Shown here in pieces: positions 1 through 9,223 of a stretch of 64,000 bases of DNA. Position 1 is the first letter of the stretch; each line of letters opens with the position of its first letter. A program made the translations under genes and the position numbers. The DNA lies in NCBI RefSeq assembly GCF_018842675.1, contig NZ_JAGTWO010000001.1, forward strand, positions 62,001 through 126,000, written 5' to 3'. The notes under the pieces were generated by a model. That model was not told where the DNA came from and made no database searches. It saw only the letters and a list, made by a program, of their open reading frames with translations. The DNA is from Candidatus Pantoea bituminis (GTDB lineage: Bacteria; Pseudomonadota; Gammaproteobacteria; Enterobacterales; Enterobacteriaceae).

Positions 1-898
1 AGCGCGGAAGCGCCCAGGGTTTGAGCAATAACTGCGCCTGGCGCTCAATTGCCGCAGAAAGGGGAATTTATTCAGCCACTGTGGATTATTATTACTCAGA
101 TCGGGCATTGATGGCCCCATCAACGTTGATGCTGGCTTGTTAGCGGCGGGTACAAAGTGTCCTTCGGCTGTGAACGTTTTTCCTACGGGTAACTGGCAGA
201 GCTGCTCGAAGCGTTGTGCCTTAAGCGTGTTAATTCTGAAGTCATTTTTACGGCGAACAATATCAGCAGTGATGAGTGAGTCCGTAACGCGGCCTTCACT
301 GTCAAAGTTCATCAATGCGACAGCGTCTCCCTGATGTGTTTTACAGTTATACAAATAATGCTCAATCTTTAATCCAAGCGGCGCATCGTAAGGCGGTTCC
401 CATATGACATCCGCAAAGTCATATCCCATACGTACCGATAAAATGTCGCTAATGCGCTGGATGCTATTAACATCGACAAGATCGGTAATGCCGACTCTAT
501 CCGTAGCTGATAATCTTTCCCATCGTGCGTCTTTTATCGGTAGCTGGCAAACCGTGCGAATATCCTCTGCCGTCATTTGCTTATCATCCTGAGCAGGTGA
601 ATAGCGGAGGTAACTGTTGCCGTAAAAGCGAGCTTTGGTCAATCCTTCTTCATTCAGTAAATCCTTGTACAGAAGCTGTGCCTTGCCTTGTTTACAATCA
701 ACGGAACGCCATTGCTGAGCTGTTTTTCCGTTATTGAAGTTTAACGACACCATGTAATTCACACGATCGTCGATTCTGGTTACAGAAAAGGGGTTAGCGC
801 CACCCCCTGGCAATGCGGGCTTATCAGCAGCCTGAATGCAAGAAAACGGCAAGAGAGACAGAAAAAAGTGGGCGCATTAAAGAGCGTACGCAATACAT
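1..898 (-). pseudogene. hypothetical secreted protein, 3' end beyond window, frame break in signal peptide
   Basis: Read on the minus strand there is a frame with no stop from about 876 down to base 1, so the gene runs out of the window. I do not recognise the family. The body begins CIQAADKP after a hydrophobic stretch typical of a signal peptide. The only well-placed start, ATG at 898 preceded by GAAGGA, is in a different frame. Removing one T from the six-base run at 862-867 (A on the plus strand) joins the start MYCVRSLMRPLF to LSLLPFSC and the body, giving a normal Sec signal peptide. An extra base there is the simplest explanation. The mature part has scattered cysteines (DCKQG, TVCQL, YNCKT, QLCQL) that could form disulfides in the periplasm. 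Confidence 0.5.
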
Positions 899-1244
899 AT
901 ATGTTCCTTCATATATTGATTAAGAAATAAAGTTATCGGCATCAAGGAATGAATTGTTAACCTGATTTGATATGCACCATAGAGATAAACGTAGCGTGAG
1001 GATAGCAACGTCCGCTTGTGGCACAAAGCGGTCAGGTGTCAGTCAGAGTCTGTTATGAGCTAAAAGCAGGCATTTTCGCCCAGAATGAACGCTGAAATAT
1101 CCCAATGTCATTAGTAAGTCAGGTAGGGTGATTTGGATTACGACGAGGATTAGAAACTGAAGCGATTTACGAGCCTGTTGTGTAAGACGGATTATGCTTA
1201 ATAGATTCGCAACGTAGGGGCTGGTCGCTTACTATTTAAAGCAT
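899..1244. other. intergenic, only a REP-like palindrome recognised
   Basis: No gene is supported in this 346-base gap. It holds the divergent promoters of the secreted protein and the LysE gene, which I cannot place exactly, and one REP-like palindromic element entered separately. Confidence 0.5.
1010..1067. repeat. REP-like palindromic element
   Basis: GTCCGCTT and AAGCGGTC flank a short loop at 1010-1033. The following bases, gtcagagtctgttatgagc, nearly repeat those of the element at 1903. It belongs to a family scattered over the window whose core is GTCCGCTT-N8-AAGCGGAC. Confidence 0.6.
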
Positions 1245-1847
1245 ATGGACATCAATCTTCTTGGCTTTATGCCAGCATTATTACCTGTTGCTTTGTCTCC
1301 TGGGGCAAGTTTCACGCTTGTTATGAGCAGCGCGCTAGCAGATGGACGCAACGGCCTTTTCAGAACCCTCGCCGGAACAGCATTGGGAATTTATACCCAT
1401 GCGCTTTTCATCGGACTCGGCATAACTGCAATTATTATTTCATCGCCAGCAGTTTATGGTTTCCTGAAAATTGCAGGAACAATTTATCTTCTTTGGCTGG
1501 GCGTTATGCTTATCCGAAGTGGACTGAATGCAAAGCGCAATCAACCCAAAAACAGCGTGCCTCCAATTACATTAAAAGGAGCGTGGCTGGCTAATGTCCT
1601 CAACCCTAAAACCATTATTTTTTATCTCACCGTTGTTTCTCAGTTTGCTGGAAACCAAGGAGGCGTAAGCAACTACTTGATATTAGCTTCCGTCCATGTG
1701 GTGATTATGAGCCTCTGGCTTATTACCATAAGCCGTATCTTGGTATTCTCAGCCCAAAAAACCAACCCACTGATGCTTAAAAAATATGTGAACATAGCTG
1801 GAGGAGCGCTACTCATTATTTTTTCAATACGCAGCCTTACTCACTAA
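1245..1847 (+). CDS. LysE/RhtB family translocator
   Basis: A 200-residue inner-membrane protein of the LysE/RhtB family, proton-driven exporters of amino acids or related small metabolites. The N-terminus shows the family pattern: a first membrane segment (LLGFMPALLPVALSPGAS) with the conserved P-G-x-S/N region, then about five further hydrophobic segments. A central NPKTIIFYLTVVSQF matches the conserved NPK-F motif. Length is normal for the family. The start ATG has only a weak purine stretch upstream. It stands alone between two palindromic repeats, so no substrate can be inferred from neighbours. Confidence 0.85.
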   Translation: MDINLLGFMPALLPVALSPGASFTLVMSSALADGRNGLFRTLAGTALGIYTHALFIGLGITAIIISSPAVYGFLKIAGTIYLLWLGVMLIRSGLNAKRNQPKNSVPPITLKGAWLANVLNPKTIIFYLTVVSQFAGNQGGVSNYLILASVHVVIMSLWLITISRILVFSAQKTNPLMLKKYVNIAGGALLIIFSIRSLTH

Positions 1848-1902
1848 TTTCTAACAATCAGCTTCCCTCTTCTTCTTATTCTGCTCTGAACGATAGGGTT
1901 TA

Positions 1903-1951
1903 GGTCCGCTTTTGGCGCTAGTCAGAGTCTGCTGTGAGCGAAAAGCGGAAG
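1903..1951. repeat. REP-like palindromic element
   Basis: GGTCCGCTTTT at the left and AAAAGCGGA at the right enclose gtcagagtctgctgtgagc. It is the same family as 1010 and lies just after the LysE gene, where it could act as a transcription stop or mRNA end structure. Confidence 0.6.
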
Positions 1952-2025
1952 TTATGTCTTAGAGAGGGTTTGATAGAACGGTGTTAAAGCTGAGCAACTA
2001 TCACTATTCGGCTATAAGCAATGAA

Positions 2026-2403
2026 TCAAAGGCCGAATATAGCCTCAATTTCTATCGAGAGGTCAGGTGAGAAGAGGCGACTGACTTCTACGAGCGAGCT
2101 GGCTGGCAAGTGATCACCGTAATTTCGGTACAGCACTTTGCGTAGCCTGTTGATGTCCTCAAAAGAGGTGATGAATATAGTCACTTTGATTAGTGCTGAA
2201 AACTCTATCTCTTCTACACTGACAATATTCCTGATTTGGCTGAATATTTCTTCAGCCTGCTCAGCAATGCCTTTATGTTGGGCCGCTGTGCCAAACGCGG
2301 TCAGGCCGGAAACATAGAGCGTGTTGCCATGCTTTACTGAATGGACGTAAGGAGCCTTTACTTCACCTAACGCACGGTAATTCTTTCTTACCAGATTGCT
2401 CAT
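2026..2403 (-). CDS. RidA family protein
   Basis: A 125-residue protein of the RidA/YjgF family, which includes hydrolases of reactive enamine/imine intermediates. Family signs are KAPYVHSVKHGNTLYVSGLTAFG near the N-terminus, an EQAEEIFSQIRNIV helix and LPASSLVEVSRLFSPDLSIEIEAIFGL at the C-terminus. The catalytic arginine of archetypal RidA (in an R-x-x-V/C-V context) is not obvious, so this may be a subgroup with another function. I chose ATG at 2403, preceded by AAAAGG eight bases upstream; a TTG at 2430 would add nine residues. A decayed copy of this gene and its leader lies at 22826-22995. Confidence 0.8.
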   Translation of the reverse strand: MSNLVRKNYRALGEVKAPYVHSVKHGNTLYVSGLTAFGTAAQHKGIAEQAEEIFSQIRNIVSVEEIEFSALIKVTIFITSFEDINRLRKVLYRNYGDHLPASSLVEVSRLFSPDLSIEIEAIFGL

Positions 2404-2759
2404 GCCGATGGCCTTTTTGAAAAGGAACAAGCCACAACCTTACCATTCCACTGTGAATGCTCAACGTTGATTGGCGTATCGTAAAGTATGCAATGTCCGC
2501 CTTTGGCACATAGCTGACAGTCAAATCACAGGTTTATTGCTGTCTGGAGCGGCGTAGTATTCGATCGCCTGACGCCGGTTATCGAGCGGAAAAAGCGCGG
2601 TTTCCGGCATAGCGCTTTCACGTTATAAGGGCAGAGCGCCGTTTGCGAAAAGAGAACGCTGGACCAAGCAGCTCTTGGTTTCTCCGGTATCGGGTTGGAA
2701 TACTCTCCAGAAAGTGCAGGCAGCGACATCTCAGATGCTGCCCGTCTCCTATACCTTGA
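2404..2759. other. intergenic with half palindrome near 2494
   Basis: No convincing gene. TGTCCGCCTTTGGCACA at 2495-2511 resembles half of the REP-like element. A 67-codon minus-strand frame at 2526-2729 has no family resemblance. Confidence 0.4.
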
Positions 2760-4142
2760 TTAGAACCAGGCTTCCCACATCGCGCCGACGTTCAACGAGT
2801 CGAGTTGCGTATCGTCATCGCTGCCATTCACGCGCGCCGTGCGTTTGTTATCCACTTCACCGCCGGTGACGTAGAACCGCAACATTGGGCGGAATTCTGG
2901 TCCCATCGCAATCGAAATGTTTTGCGATAGCGTCAGCTTCCAGCCATGGTTATCACCACCCATATCGTAATCAACGCGCTGATAACCCGCTTCCAGCCAG
3001 GTGGAGTGAACATCATTCCACCAGTACATCGGACGAACAATGGCACCGTAGTTTTTGCGATTATCGGTGTTATCAGCATCATTGTCGTAATCATGGAAGG
3101 CGAGGAGATATTCAACTTGTGCCTGTTGAGTGAACTTATAATTACCTTCGAAGCTGGCATAAATCGTTTTTAATTCATCGGTTTTGCTGTAAACGCTGTT
3201 ATCAGAGTTGTCAGAGTAGCGGGCGATCACTTTGTTAACGCCTTTATCGCCGGTGTGGCTCAATACAAAAGCGCCTTGCCAGGCTTTACTGCGCTCATTG
3301 CTCTCAACGGCTTTTGAGTCAAATCCGTAGTTTGCGTAAATCTCCAAATCCAGCGGGCCAACCTTCATACCGTGAATTTTTGAGGTCAACGCATAATTAC
3401 CTTTGTCGCCCGTTCCCGAGCCGCCGGTACACGTAATGCGTGAGGGATTCGCTTCATCATCCATCACTTCCGGGCTACAAGATTCAACGGCAGCGACAGC
3501 GGCGACGTCAAACTTCACGCCACCAATATCAAAGTCTTTGACGCCAGCACCTTGGCCATCATGATTCATCCAAAAATAGTCGTTGATACCTTGCTGTGGT
3601 CGTTGATGAAAGTCGCGGCCCGCCCAAAGATAAGCATTAGGATTGGAGGTGAGAATATTGGTCACACCGGCATAGGCTTTTTTAAGGTTCACCTCATCGC
3701 CCCAGTGATCGATCATGACGTTAACGTCCCAAATCGCGCCGTTATCGCCTTTAAACGCTTTGGAAAGTTGAAATTCACCGCCGTTACCTTCATTGCCCAA
3801 ACGACCAATAGCAGAAGCACCATTGTAAGAGCCATCTACACCCACGTATTTCTGATCGCCACTCTGGAAGTGCGCGCCGTAACGGGCGTAGCCGGTAAAT
3901 TTCACCCCAAAAGGGATCGCCATATCGGGGGATTGTGCTGTGCTTTGTGGCTCATTGATAACGTCAGCTTGTTTGTTCACGGCCGCATCAATTTTTGCCT
4001 GCCGTTCCGTAAGCGCTTTATCGACCGCTTTTGCCACGATGGCGTCAATTTGTTCCTGAGTAAATTCTTGTGCAAACACAGATCCAGAGCAAAGCGAAGC
4101 CATAACCAGCAGCGAGGCTGGAAGCTTTTTATTTGTTTTCAT
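2760..4142 (-). CDS. BglH/ScrY-type carbohydrate porin
   Basis: An outer-membrane maltoporin-like sugar channel of 460 residues. It has a Sec signal peptide (MKTNKKLPASLLVMASLCSGSVFA, cut before QEF) and then a polar helical stretch (about residues 25-60, QEQIDAIVAKAVDKAL) like the N-terminal coiled-coil arm of ScrY/BglH. The LamB-type barrel follows: FGVKFTGYARYG near the start, FFHQRP-like RDFHQRPQQGINDYFW, and a C-terminal aromatic strand ending WEAWF. I chose ATG at 4142 because the signal peptide starts there; an upstream in-frame start would add 20 atypical residues. It is last in the beta-glucoside PTS operon, so its role is probably entry of aryl-beta-glucosides or cellobiose-like sugars. 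Confidence 0.88.
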   Translation of the reverse strand: MKTNKKLPASLLVMASLCSGSVFAQEFTQEQIDAIVAKAVDKALTERQAKIDAAVNKQADVINEPQSTAQSPDMAIPFGVKFTGYARYGAHFQSGDQKYVGVDGSYNGASAIGRLGNEGNGGEFQLSKAFKGDNGAIWDVNVMIDHWGDEVNLKKAYAGVTNILTSNPNAYLWAGRDFHQRPQQGINDYFWMNHDGQGAGVKDFDIGGVKFDVAAVAAVESCSPEVMDDEANPSRITCTGGSGTGDKGNYALTSKIHGMKVGPLDLEIYANYGFDSKAVESNERSKAWQGAFVLSHTGDKGVNKVIARYSDNSDNSVYSKTDELKTIYASFEGNYKFTQQAQVEYLLAFHDYDNDADNTDNRKNYGAIVRPMYWWNDVHSTWLEAGYQRVDYDMGGDNHGWKLTLSQNISIAMGPEFRPMLRFYVTGGEVDNKRTARVNGSDDDTQLDSLNVGAMWEAWF

Positions 4143-4304
4143 TGTTGTCTCAATATAGTCAGTTATTTTCAGACAATAACGTTCTCGCTGAACGCGGCAC
4201 AATAGTGTGCCGTCGCCCAGGAGAGCGGTTTTATTTTTTATTTACAGAGGTAGGTCTTATTTAAGATTGAATTCTGTTTATTACTCCAACTCGTTAATAA
4301 TAAT

Positions 4305-4607
4305 TTAACGCTGATAAAGATGAATAATCTCAGCAGAAAGTTCACGCGCTAACATCGACGTCATTAAGTGATCCTGAGCATGCACCATAATTAACGTCAT
4401 CGGCTGCTTCGCTTCGCCGGCATCCTGCTCGATTAATTTGGTTTGCATTTTGTGTGCCTGACGCGCGAAAGTATCCGACTCTTTAAGCAGCTTGTGCGCT
4501 TCATCAATACTGCCCTGACGCGCAGCCTGCAAGGCCTCGAAGCACAAACTGCGTGACTGTCCTGAGTTCACGATGATTTCCATCACCGCCTCTTCTAAAT
4601 CAACCAT
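4305..4607 (-). CDS. PTS lactose/cellobiose-specific EIIA component
   Basis: A 100-residue cytoplasmic phosphocarrier of the PTS Lac family. It has the helical pattern EEAVMEIIVNSGQSRSLCFEALQAARQG of ChbA/LacF proteins and the phosphorylatable histidine in VHAQDHLMTSML near residue 76. It takes phosphate from HPr and passes it to the EIIB encoded at 7365. The start lies two bases plus a spacer after the GH1 gene; GGAG of that gene's last codons serves as its Shine-Dalgarno sequence, suggesting translational coupling. The gene order EIIB-EIIC-hydrolase-EIIA-porin marks a complete beta-glucoside uptake operon. Confidence 0.9.
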   Translation of the reverse strand: MVDLEEAVMEIIVNSGQSRSLCFEALQAARQGSIDEAHKLLKESDTFARQAHKMQTKLIEQDAGEAKQPMTLIMVHAQDHLMTSMLARELSAEIIHLYQR

Positions 4608-4612
4608 TCTCT

Positions 4613-6003
4613 TTACTCCTGCTCATTGAAGCCATTATTAGCTGACGTCGCGGCAAACCATTCACCGCTCTTTTTCACCGTGCGCTGCTGAGTACTTAAA
4701 TCGAGCTGCACAAAGCCGTAGCGATTTTTATAACCGTTGCACCATGACCAGTTATCAATAAAAGTCCACATGTGATAACCAAGACAGTTGGCGCCTTCGC
4801 TTATTCCTTTGTGCAACCATTTAAGATGCTCGGCAATAAATTCAATACGGTATTTGTCGTTTATTATTCCTTCTTGCACAAACCGCTGCTCATTTTCAAC
4901 GCCCATACCATTTTCAGAAATAAAACAGCGGGGATTACCGTAGTTAATCCGTAAATTAGTCAGAATGTCATATATGCCAGGTTCGTAAATTTCCCAGCCA
5001 CGATAGGGGTTCATTTTCCGGCCCGGCATTTCGTAATTTTCAAAAAACCATTCAGGCATAAACGGGGCGGCGGGATTTACCGCACTGTCACGGCATTTTA
5101 CCCGACGGGGTTGGTAGTAATTCACGCCCAGCAGGTCAATTTTACCTTCTGCAATTAACGCATGATCGCCCGGAAGCGTGACAGGAAGTTGATCGTACTG
5201 ACGGAGCAGCGCAACCAGGTCGGCAGGATATTCACCGCGCAAGACCGGATCGAGAAAGCTGCGGTTGAATAACAGATCAGCATGATGGGCCGCGGTGATA
5301 TCGGCCGGATGCTGAGAACGGGGATAAGAGGGTGTCAGGTTCAGAACGATGCCAATTTCGCCGTTGTAATGCCCAGCTCGATAGGCCCGCACGGCCAACG
5401 CATGGGCCAATACCGTGTGATAGGCCACCGTTGCCGCACGTTTAAAGTCGACCACATTGGGATAGTGGAAGTCGTAAAGATAACCCCTTCAACCGGGACA
5501 ATGGGCTCATTAAAGGTGAACCAATGCATCACCCGATCACCAAAAAGGTCAAAACAGATTTGTGCATAACGGCTGAATGCATCGACAACTTCTCGGTTTT
5601 CCCATCCCCCTTTTTCCTGCATCACCATCGGCATATCAAAGTGAAAAAGGGTAATGAAAGGTTTTATGCCTTGTGCCAGCAACGCATCAATAACGTTATT
5701 GTAAAATGTGACCGCTTCTGGGTTCACTTCACCGCTGCCGTCCGGGATTAAGCGAGACCAGCTCAGCGAGGTACGAAAGCTGTTGTGATTAAGCTGCTGC
5801 AACAAGGCGATATCTTGCTGCCAGTTTTGATGAAAAGTTGAGGTCTCTGCCGGACCGATGTTTTGATGAAAGCGCCAGGGTTGCTGTTCATACCAGGCAT
5901 CCCAGATGGTGGCACTTTTGCCACCCGCCAGGCTGTCGCCTTCAGTCTGTAACGCAGAGCTGGCGCTGCCCCACCAAAAATTTTCAGGAAATGCGTATTT
6001 CAT
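4613..6003 (-). pseudogene. GH1 6-phospho-beta-glucosidase/beta-glucosidase, one-base frame break
   Basis: A glycoside hydrolase family 1 enzyme of about 463 residues that would cleave the phosphorylated beta-glucoside delivered by the adjoining PTS. N-terminal FPENFWWGSASSALQTEG is the GH1 signature. TFNEPIVPVEG carries the acid/base glutamate and CFISENGMG the nucleophile glutamate; HMWTFIDNWSWCNGYKNRYG is the conserved C-terminal part. The frame breaks after VPVEG and resumes at YLYDFHYP. Restoring one G in the four-base run at 5484-5487 (C on the plus strand) repairs it exactly. No residue of the family core is missing otherwise, so a sequencing error is likely. ATG at 6003 follows AGAAG; it sits between the EIIC and EIIA genes. 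Confidence 0.85.
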
Positions 6004-6023
6004 AACGTTCTTCTCCAGACTCA

Positions 6024-7352
6024 TCAATTCGTGCCGACGGTTTCAGCAATCGGGCCACTGTTTTGCGCTTTCTGCTCTTCGGTTTTCATCAGTGAACGTT
6101 CGTAAGCACGCAGGAAAGGCAGGTACATCAGGGCTGACATCACCATGCAAATCAGGCACATCACTACCGGACTGATCGCCCAGTTTGCCGCCCACGAAGC
6201 GCCTATCGGTGCTGGCGTTGTCCATGGCGTGAGCGAAACGACTTGCGCCAGCCAGCCCAGCTTGGTCGCGGTGTAGGCCAGCACGGCGTTGATCATCGGG
6301 ACACAGACGAACGGGATAAACAGCATCGGATTCATGATGATCGGCGCGCCGAACAGGATCGGTTCATTGATGTTGAAGAAGCTTGGCACGATGCCCATTT
6401 TGCCGATAGTTCGGAGATGGGTGGCGCGGCTGCGCAGTAACAGGAAAGCCAGTGGCAGAGTGGATCCCACACCGCCAATTAGCAGAAAGTGATCCCAAAA
6501 GCCTTGCAGATAGATGTGCGGCAGTACGCTTCCCGCGGCCAAAGCCGCCTGGTTAGCGGATAAGTTAGCCATCCAGAAGGGATTCATGATGCCAGTGACG
6601 ATCAACGCACCGTGAATACCGGCGAACCAGAATATCTGACACAGCAGCACAGAGAGCAGAATAGCGGGCAGGGAATCTGAGGCAGAAACCAGCGGCTCCA
6701 GCAGGTGCATGATGGCTTGCGGAATAATCATGCCGGTTTTTGCTTCAATGAATAAGTTAAGCGGATGCAGCGTACCAATAATCACCACGACAGGGATCAG
6801 GATCTCAAACGAACGGGCAACACCGGTCGGCACCTCTTTAGGTAAACGAATGGTGATGTTGTTTTGCTTGAGCCAGGCGTAGATGCGTGTCGAGTAAATG
6901 GAGGTGATCAGCGCGGTAAAAATCCCTTGCCCGGAGAGATATTGTGTGGAGATCGTGCCGTCAGAATAGGGCGCGGCCACCAGCAAGAATGCCATAAATG
7001 CCAGTAAGCCCGACATCACCGGATCGAGCGAAAATTGTCGACCCAGACTCGCGCCGATCCCCACCGAGATAAAAAACGTCATCACGCCCATGCTTAAATT
7101 AAACGGCAGCATCAACTGTTCACGGTAGGTGGTGGAAAAATCGAGCCAGGCACGGGCAAAGCCGTTGGTGGTGGTTTCGGAGAAAGGTGGGAAGATAAAA
7201 ACCAGCATGAAGGAGCCGATAATCATAAACGGCAGCGCAGCAGTAAAGCCATCGCGGATCGCAATGACATACTTCTGTTGCCCAAGACGACCCGCTAACG
7301 GTGTGATTGATTGCTCAATGACCGCAATCATAGATTGATATAACGAACTCAT
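6024..7352 (-). CDS. PTS lactose/cellobiose-family EIIC component
   Basis: The 442-residue membrane permease of the sugar PTS, with about ten hydrophobic segments. The N-terminal RLGQQKYVIAIRDGFTAALPFMIIGS and the central NINEPILFGAPIIMNP are the hallmark motifs of cellobiose/diacetylchitobiose EIIC proteins; the latter forms part of the substrate site. It would move a beta-glucoside across the inner membrane while EIIB phosphorylates it. The start follows AGGTG at normal distance and lies 12 bases after the EIIB stop. It precedes the GH1 gene in the same operon. Confidence 0.92.
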   Translation of the reverse strand: MSSLYQSMIAVIEQSITPLAGRLGQQKYVIAIRDGFTAALPFMIIGSFMLVFIFPPFSETTTNGFARAWLDFSTTYREQLMLPFNLSMGVMTFFISVGIGASLGRQFSLDPVMSGLLAFMAFLLVAAPYSDGTISTQYLSGQGIFTALITSIYSTRIYAWLKQNNITIRLPKEVPTGVARSFEILIPVVVIIGTLHPLNLFIEAKTGMIIPQAIMHLLEPLVSASDSLPAILLSVLLCQIFWFAGIHGALIVTGIMNPFWMANLSANQAALAAGSVLPHIYLQGFWDHFLLIGGVGSTLPLAFLLLRSRATHLRTIGKMGIVPSFFNINEPILFGAPIIMNPMLFIPFVCVPMINAVLAYTATKLGWLAQVVSLTPWTTPAPIGASWAANWAISPVVMCLICMVMSALMYLPFLRAYERSLMKTEEQKAQNSGPIAETVGTN

Positions 7353-7364
7353 AAGCGCACCTAT

Positions 7365-7685
7365 TTAGTTAGCCGCTTCAATGAGCGACAGAGCATAATT
7401 AAGGACCTTGTCACCGCGTTGCATACCGTAGTCCATCATATCGATAGGCTGAACGGGAATGCCTTGGGTGGCCGCTTTTTCTGACAGGGTTTTCAGCATG
7501 TATTTCACTTGCGGGCCGAGTAGCACAACCTGATAACGCGGGAACTGTTCATCAAATTCCGCGATGCCAAATGCATTAATTTCAACTGCTAAGCCTCTTT
7601 CTTCAGCCACTTCTGCCATTTTTCGCACCAGCATGCTGGTGGACATACCTGCCGAGCAACACAACATTATTTTGTACATCACCAT
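7365..7685 (-). CDS. PTS cellobiose-type EIIB component
   Basis: A 106-residue cytoplasmic phosphocarrier. The phosphorylation site is the second cysteine in MLCCSAGMSTSML, matching the C-SAGMST motif of Lac-family EIIB. The rest (YQVVLLGPQVKYML, IPVQPIDMMDYG) is typical of the fold. Two starts two codons apart share the sequence GAGG upstream: ATG at 7685, or ATG at 7679 giving MYKIML; I kept the longer one. It is the first gene of the operon and lies directly downstream of the LacI-type operators. Confidence 0.92.
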   Translation of the reverse strand: MVMYKIMLCCSAGMSTSMLVRKMAEVAEERGLAVEINAFGIAEFDEQFPRYQVVLLGPQVKYMLKTLSEKAATQGIPVQPIDMMDYGMQRGDKVLNYALSLIEAAN

Positions 7686-7732
7686 CCCATCCTCAACGTT
7701 TACGCGTTAGTGTGGCGATGATTGGATATCAT

Positions 7733-7750
7733 ATGGAAACCGGTTTCCAT
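7733..7750. promoter_or_regulatory. LacI-type operator 1 of the beta-glucoside operon
   Basis: ATGGAAACCGGTTTCCAT is a perfect 18-base palindrome with the central CG typical of LacI/GalR operators, close to the E. coli AscG site type. It lies 48 bases upstream of the EIIB start and so probably controls the operon. Confidence 0.8.
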
Positions 7751-7858
7751 CGAATGAGATAAGAACTGTGATACTTATCAATATCTGCGGTTTAAGGGGT
7801 TTCTTTATACGATTTGCGTCACAAATTTTCTGCTGTATTGGATAGAGGAAGTGTCCAA

Positions 7859-7877
7859 ATGGAAAATCGGTTTCCAT
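7859..7877. promoter_or_regulatory. LacI-type operator 2
   Basis: ATGGAAAATCGGTTTCCAT repeats the arms of operator 1 with one extra central base. It lies between the PTS operon and the divergent lacI-family gene. The two sites are about 127 bases apart, a distance compatible with looping and with autoregulation of the repressor. Confidence 0.7.
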
Positions 7878-7970
7878 GATAAATGGAAATGGCTATACTT
7901 TCTGCGGTGAATAAATGCGCTAACGTTTGCATTCATATTTTAAGGTATACGCAGGTTTCAGGGGAGAAAG

Positions 7971-8915
7971 ATGTCTACTATCAACGATGTATCGCGTTTG
8001 GCTGGGGTGTCAAAAGCCACAGTTTCACGGGTGTTGAGTGGTTCACGCGGCGTGAAAGAAGCCAGTCGTCTTGCCGTGTTGAAAGCTGCCGATGAATTGA
8101 AATATCGACCTAACGTGATTGCACAATCCCTGTTCAGTCAGACCACTCACTGCATCGGCGTTATTTGCGCGCAGGAAAATATCAACCAGACAACCGCCTA
8201 TCTTTACGCGCTGGAAAAGCAGTTAAGCCAGCATCAAAAGCATCTCTTGTTGCGCTTCGCCAATAGCAAAACAGAAATCATGAATGCATTGGATGAACTC
8301 AGCTGCGGGCTGTGCGATGACGTGCTGATTATAGGCGCACGCTTTCCGCTGAATATTGATGATGAAAACGTGGTTCTGGTGGACTGTGTTGAGTCAGAAG
8401 GGCCAAACAGCATTCAGTTTGATCACGCTTTTGCGGCGGAAACGGCCTGTAATTATCTGATCAACCAAGGTAAGCGCCAAATTGCACTGATCCATCCTGA
8501 AGCGGGTGGCTCTGCCGAGCAGGTATTATTGGGCTACAAGCTGGCGCTGGAAAAGAATTTCCTGCCGTTTAATCGCAATCTGGTCATTATGGATCCGGTC
8601 TCTTCCTCCGTAGCCATTCAAATGCTGCTGAACAATGCCAGTACCCTGAATTTCAACGCGCTGCTGGTGGCCAACGAACAAGAAGCGCAGAACGTGATTT
8701 CACAGTTGCAGGCGTTCAATAAATCCGTGCCTGCCGATATCATGGTGTTCAGTTTGGCCGGCTCGGTAAATCTGCCGGGTATTCCCGCCATTGAATATTC
8801 AATGGATGCGATGGCATCACGCATCGTTAACTGGCTGACGACCAAAACGCACGATATGTTGGGATCCGCTGTACTGCGGGGAGATTTAATCCTCCCGGAT
8901 ATGCGTAAGCGTTAA
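7971..8915 (+). CDS. LacI family repressor of the beta-glucoside PTS operon
   Basis: A 314-residue LacI/GalR regulator. The N-terminal helix-turn-helix and hinge read TINDVSRLAGVSKATVSRVLSG and KYRPNVIAQSL. The remainder is a periplasmic-binding-protein-like ligand domain ending RGDLILPDMRKR, somewhat shorter than the 330-340 usual for the family. The start follows GGGGAGAAAG. It is divergent from the PTS operon, and two matching palindromes lie in the intergenic region, so it very probably represses that operon in the absence of a beta-glucoside or its phosphate. The inducer is not deducible. Confidence 0.9.
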   Translation: MSTINDVSRLAGVSKATVSRVLSGSRGVKEASRLAVLKAADELKYRPNVIAQSLFSQTTHCIGVICAQENINQTTAYLYALEKQLSQHQKHLLLRFANSKTEIMNALDELSCGLCDDVLIIGARFPLNIDDENVVLVDCVESEGPNSIQFDHAFAAETACNYLINQGKRQIALIHPEAGGSAEQVLLGYKLALEKNFLPFNRNLVIMDPVSSSVAIQMLLNNASTLNFNALLVANEQEAQNVISQLQAFNKSVPADIMVFSLAGSVNLPGIPAIEYSMDAMASRIVNWLTTKTHDMLGSAVLRGDLILPDMRKR

Positions 8916-8920
8916 GAAAA

Positions 8921-9109
8921 TCAACTGACAAGCAATGCTTGTTTGAATGACAAAATATGAATCCGTGACGCTTCTTCTGCACCCTCGGCGTCACCCGCTT
9001 CCAGTGCACGAATGCTTCCATTACCTCAGCAGTATTACGATACTCGCCCGGTTTGTAGCGCAGCGTAATACGTTCATGCTTGAACACCTGAAAGGCTTGT
9101 TCATTTAGC
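8921..9109 (-). pseudogene. fossil of a GntR (FCD) regulator C-terminus
   Basis: The minus strand reads LNEQAFQVFKHERITLRYKP and GEYRNTAEVME, then in the next frame SIRALEAGDAEGAEEASRIH and ILSFKQALLVS followed by a stop at 8921. This is the pattern of the last helices of the FCD ligand domain of GntR regulators (R-Y-x-PGEYRN...ALEAGDAEGAEEA). There is no DNA-binding part; the frame upstream is closed at about 9110. It lies beside the ABC transporter operon and may be what is left of its former regulator. Confidence 0.5.
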
Positions 9110-9223
9110 TAAACGGGTCCCTTACGGCGACCCGTTCAATAGGAACTGCGCTCGAGTGGTATGACTTCACGGTCTATAACATTATGGCGGTGCTGGATTT
9201 CAACCCTGTTTTCTTTCCCAGCT

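Noticed and set aside
2526..2729. 67-codon minus-strand frame before the porin
   Set aside because: No Shine-Dalgarno sequence, no family pattern and proline/arginine-rich composition like antisense noise.
3552..4205. 217-codon plus-strand frame opposite the porin
   Set aside because: It is antisense to a clear porin with signal peptide and C-terminal phenylalanine.
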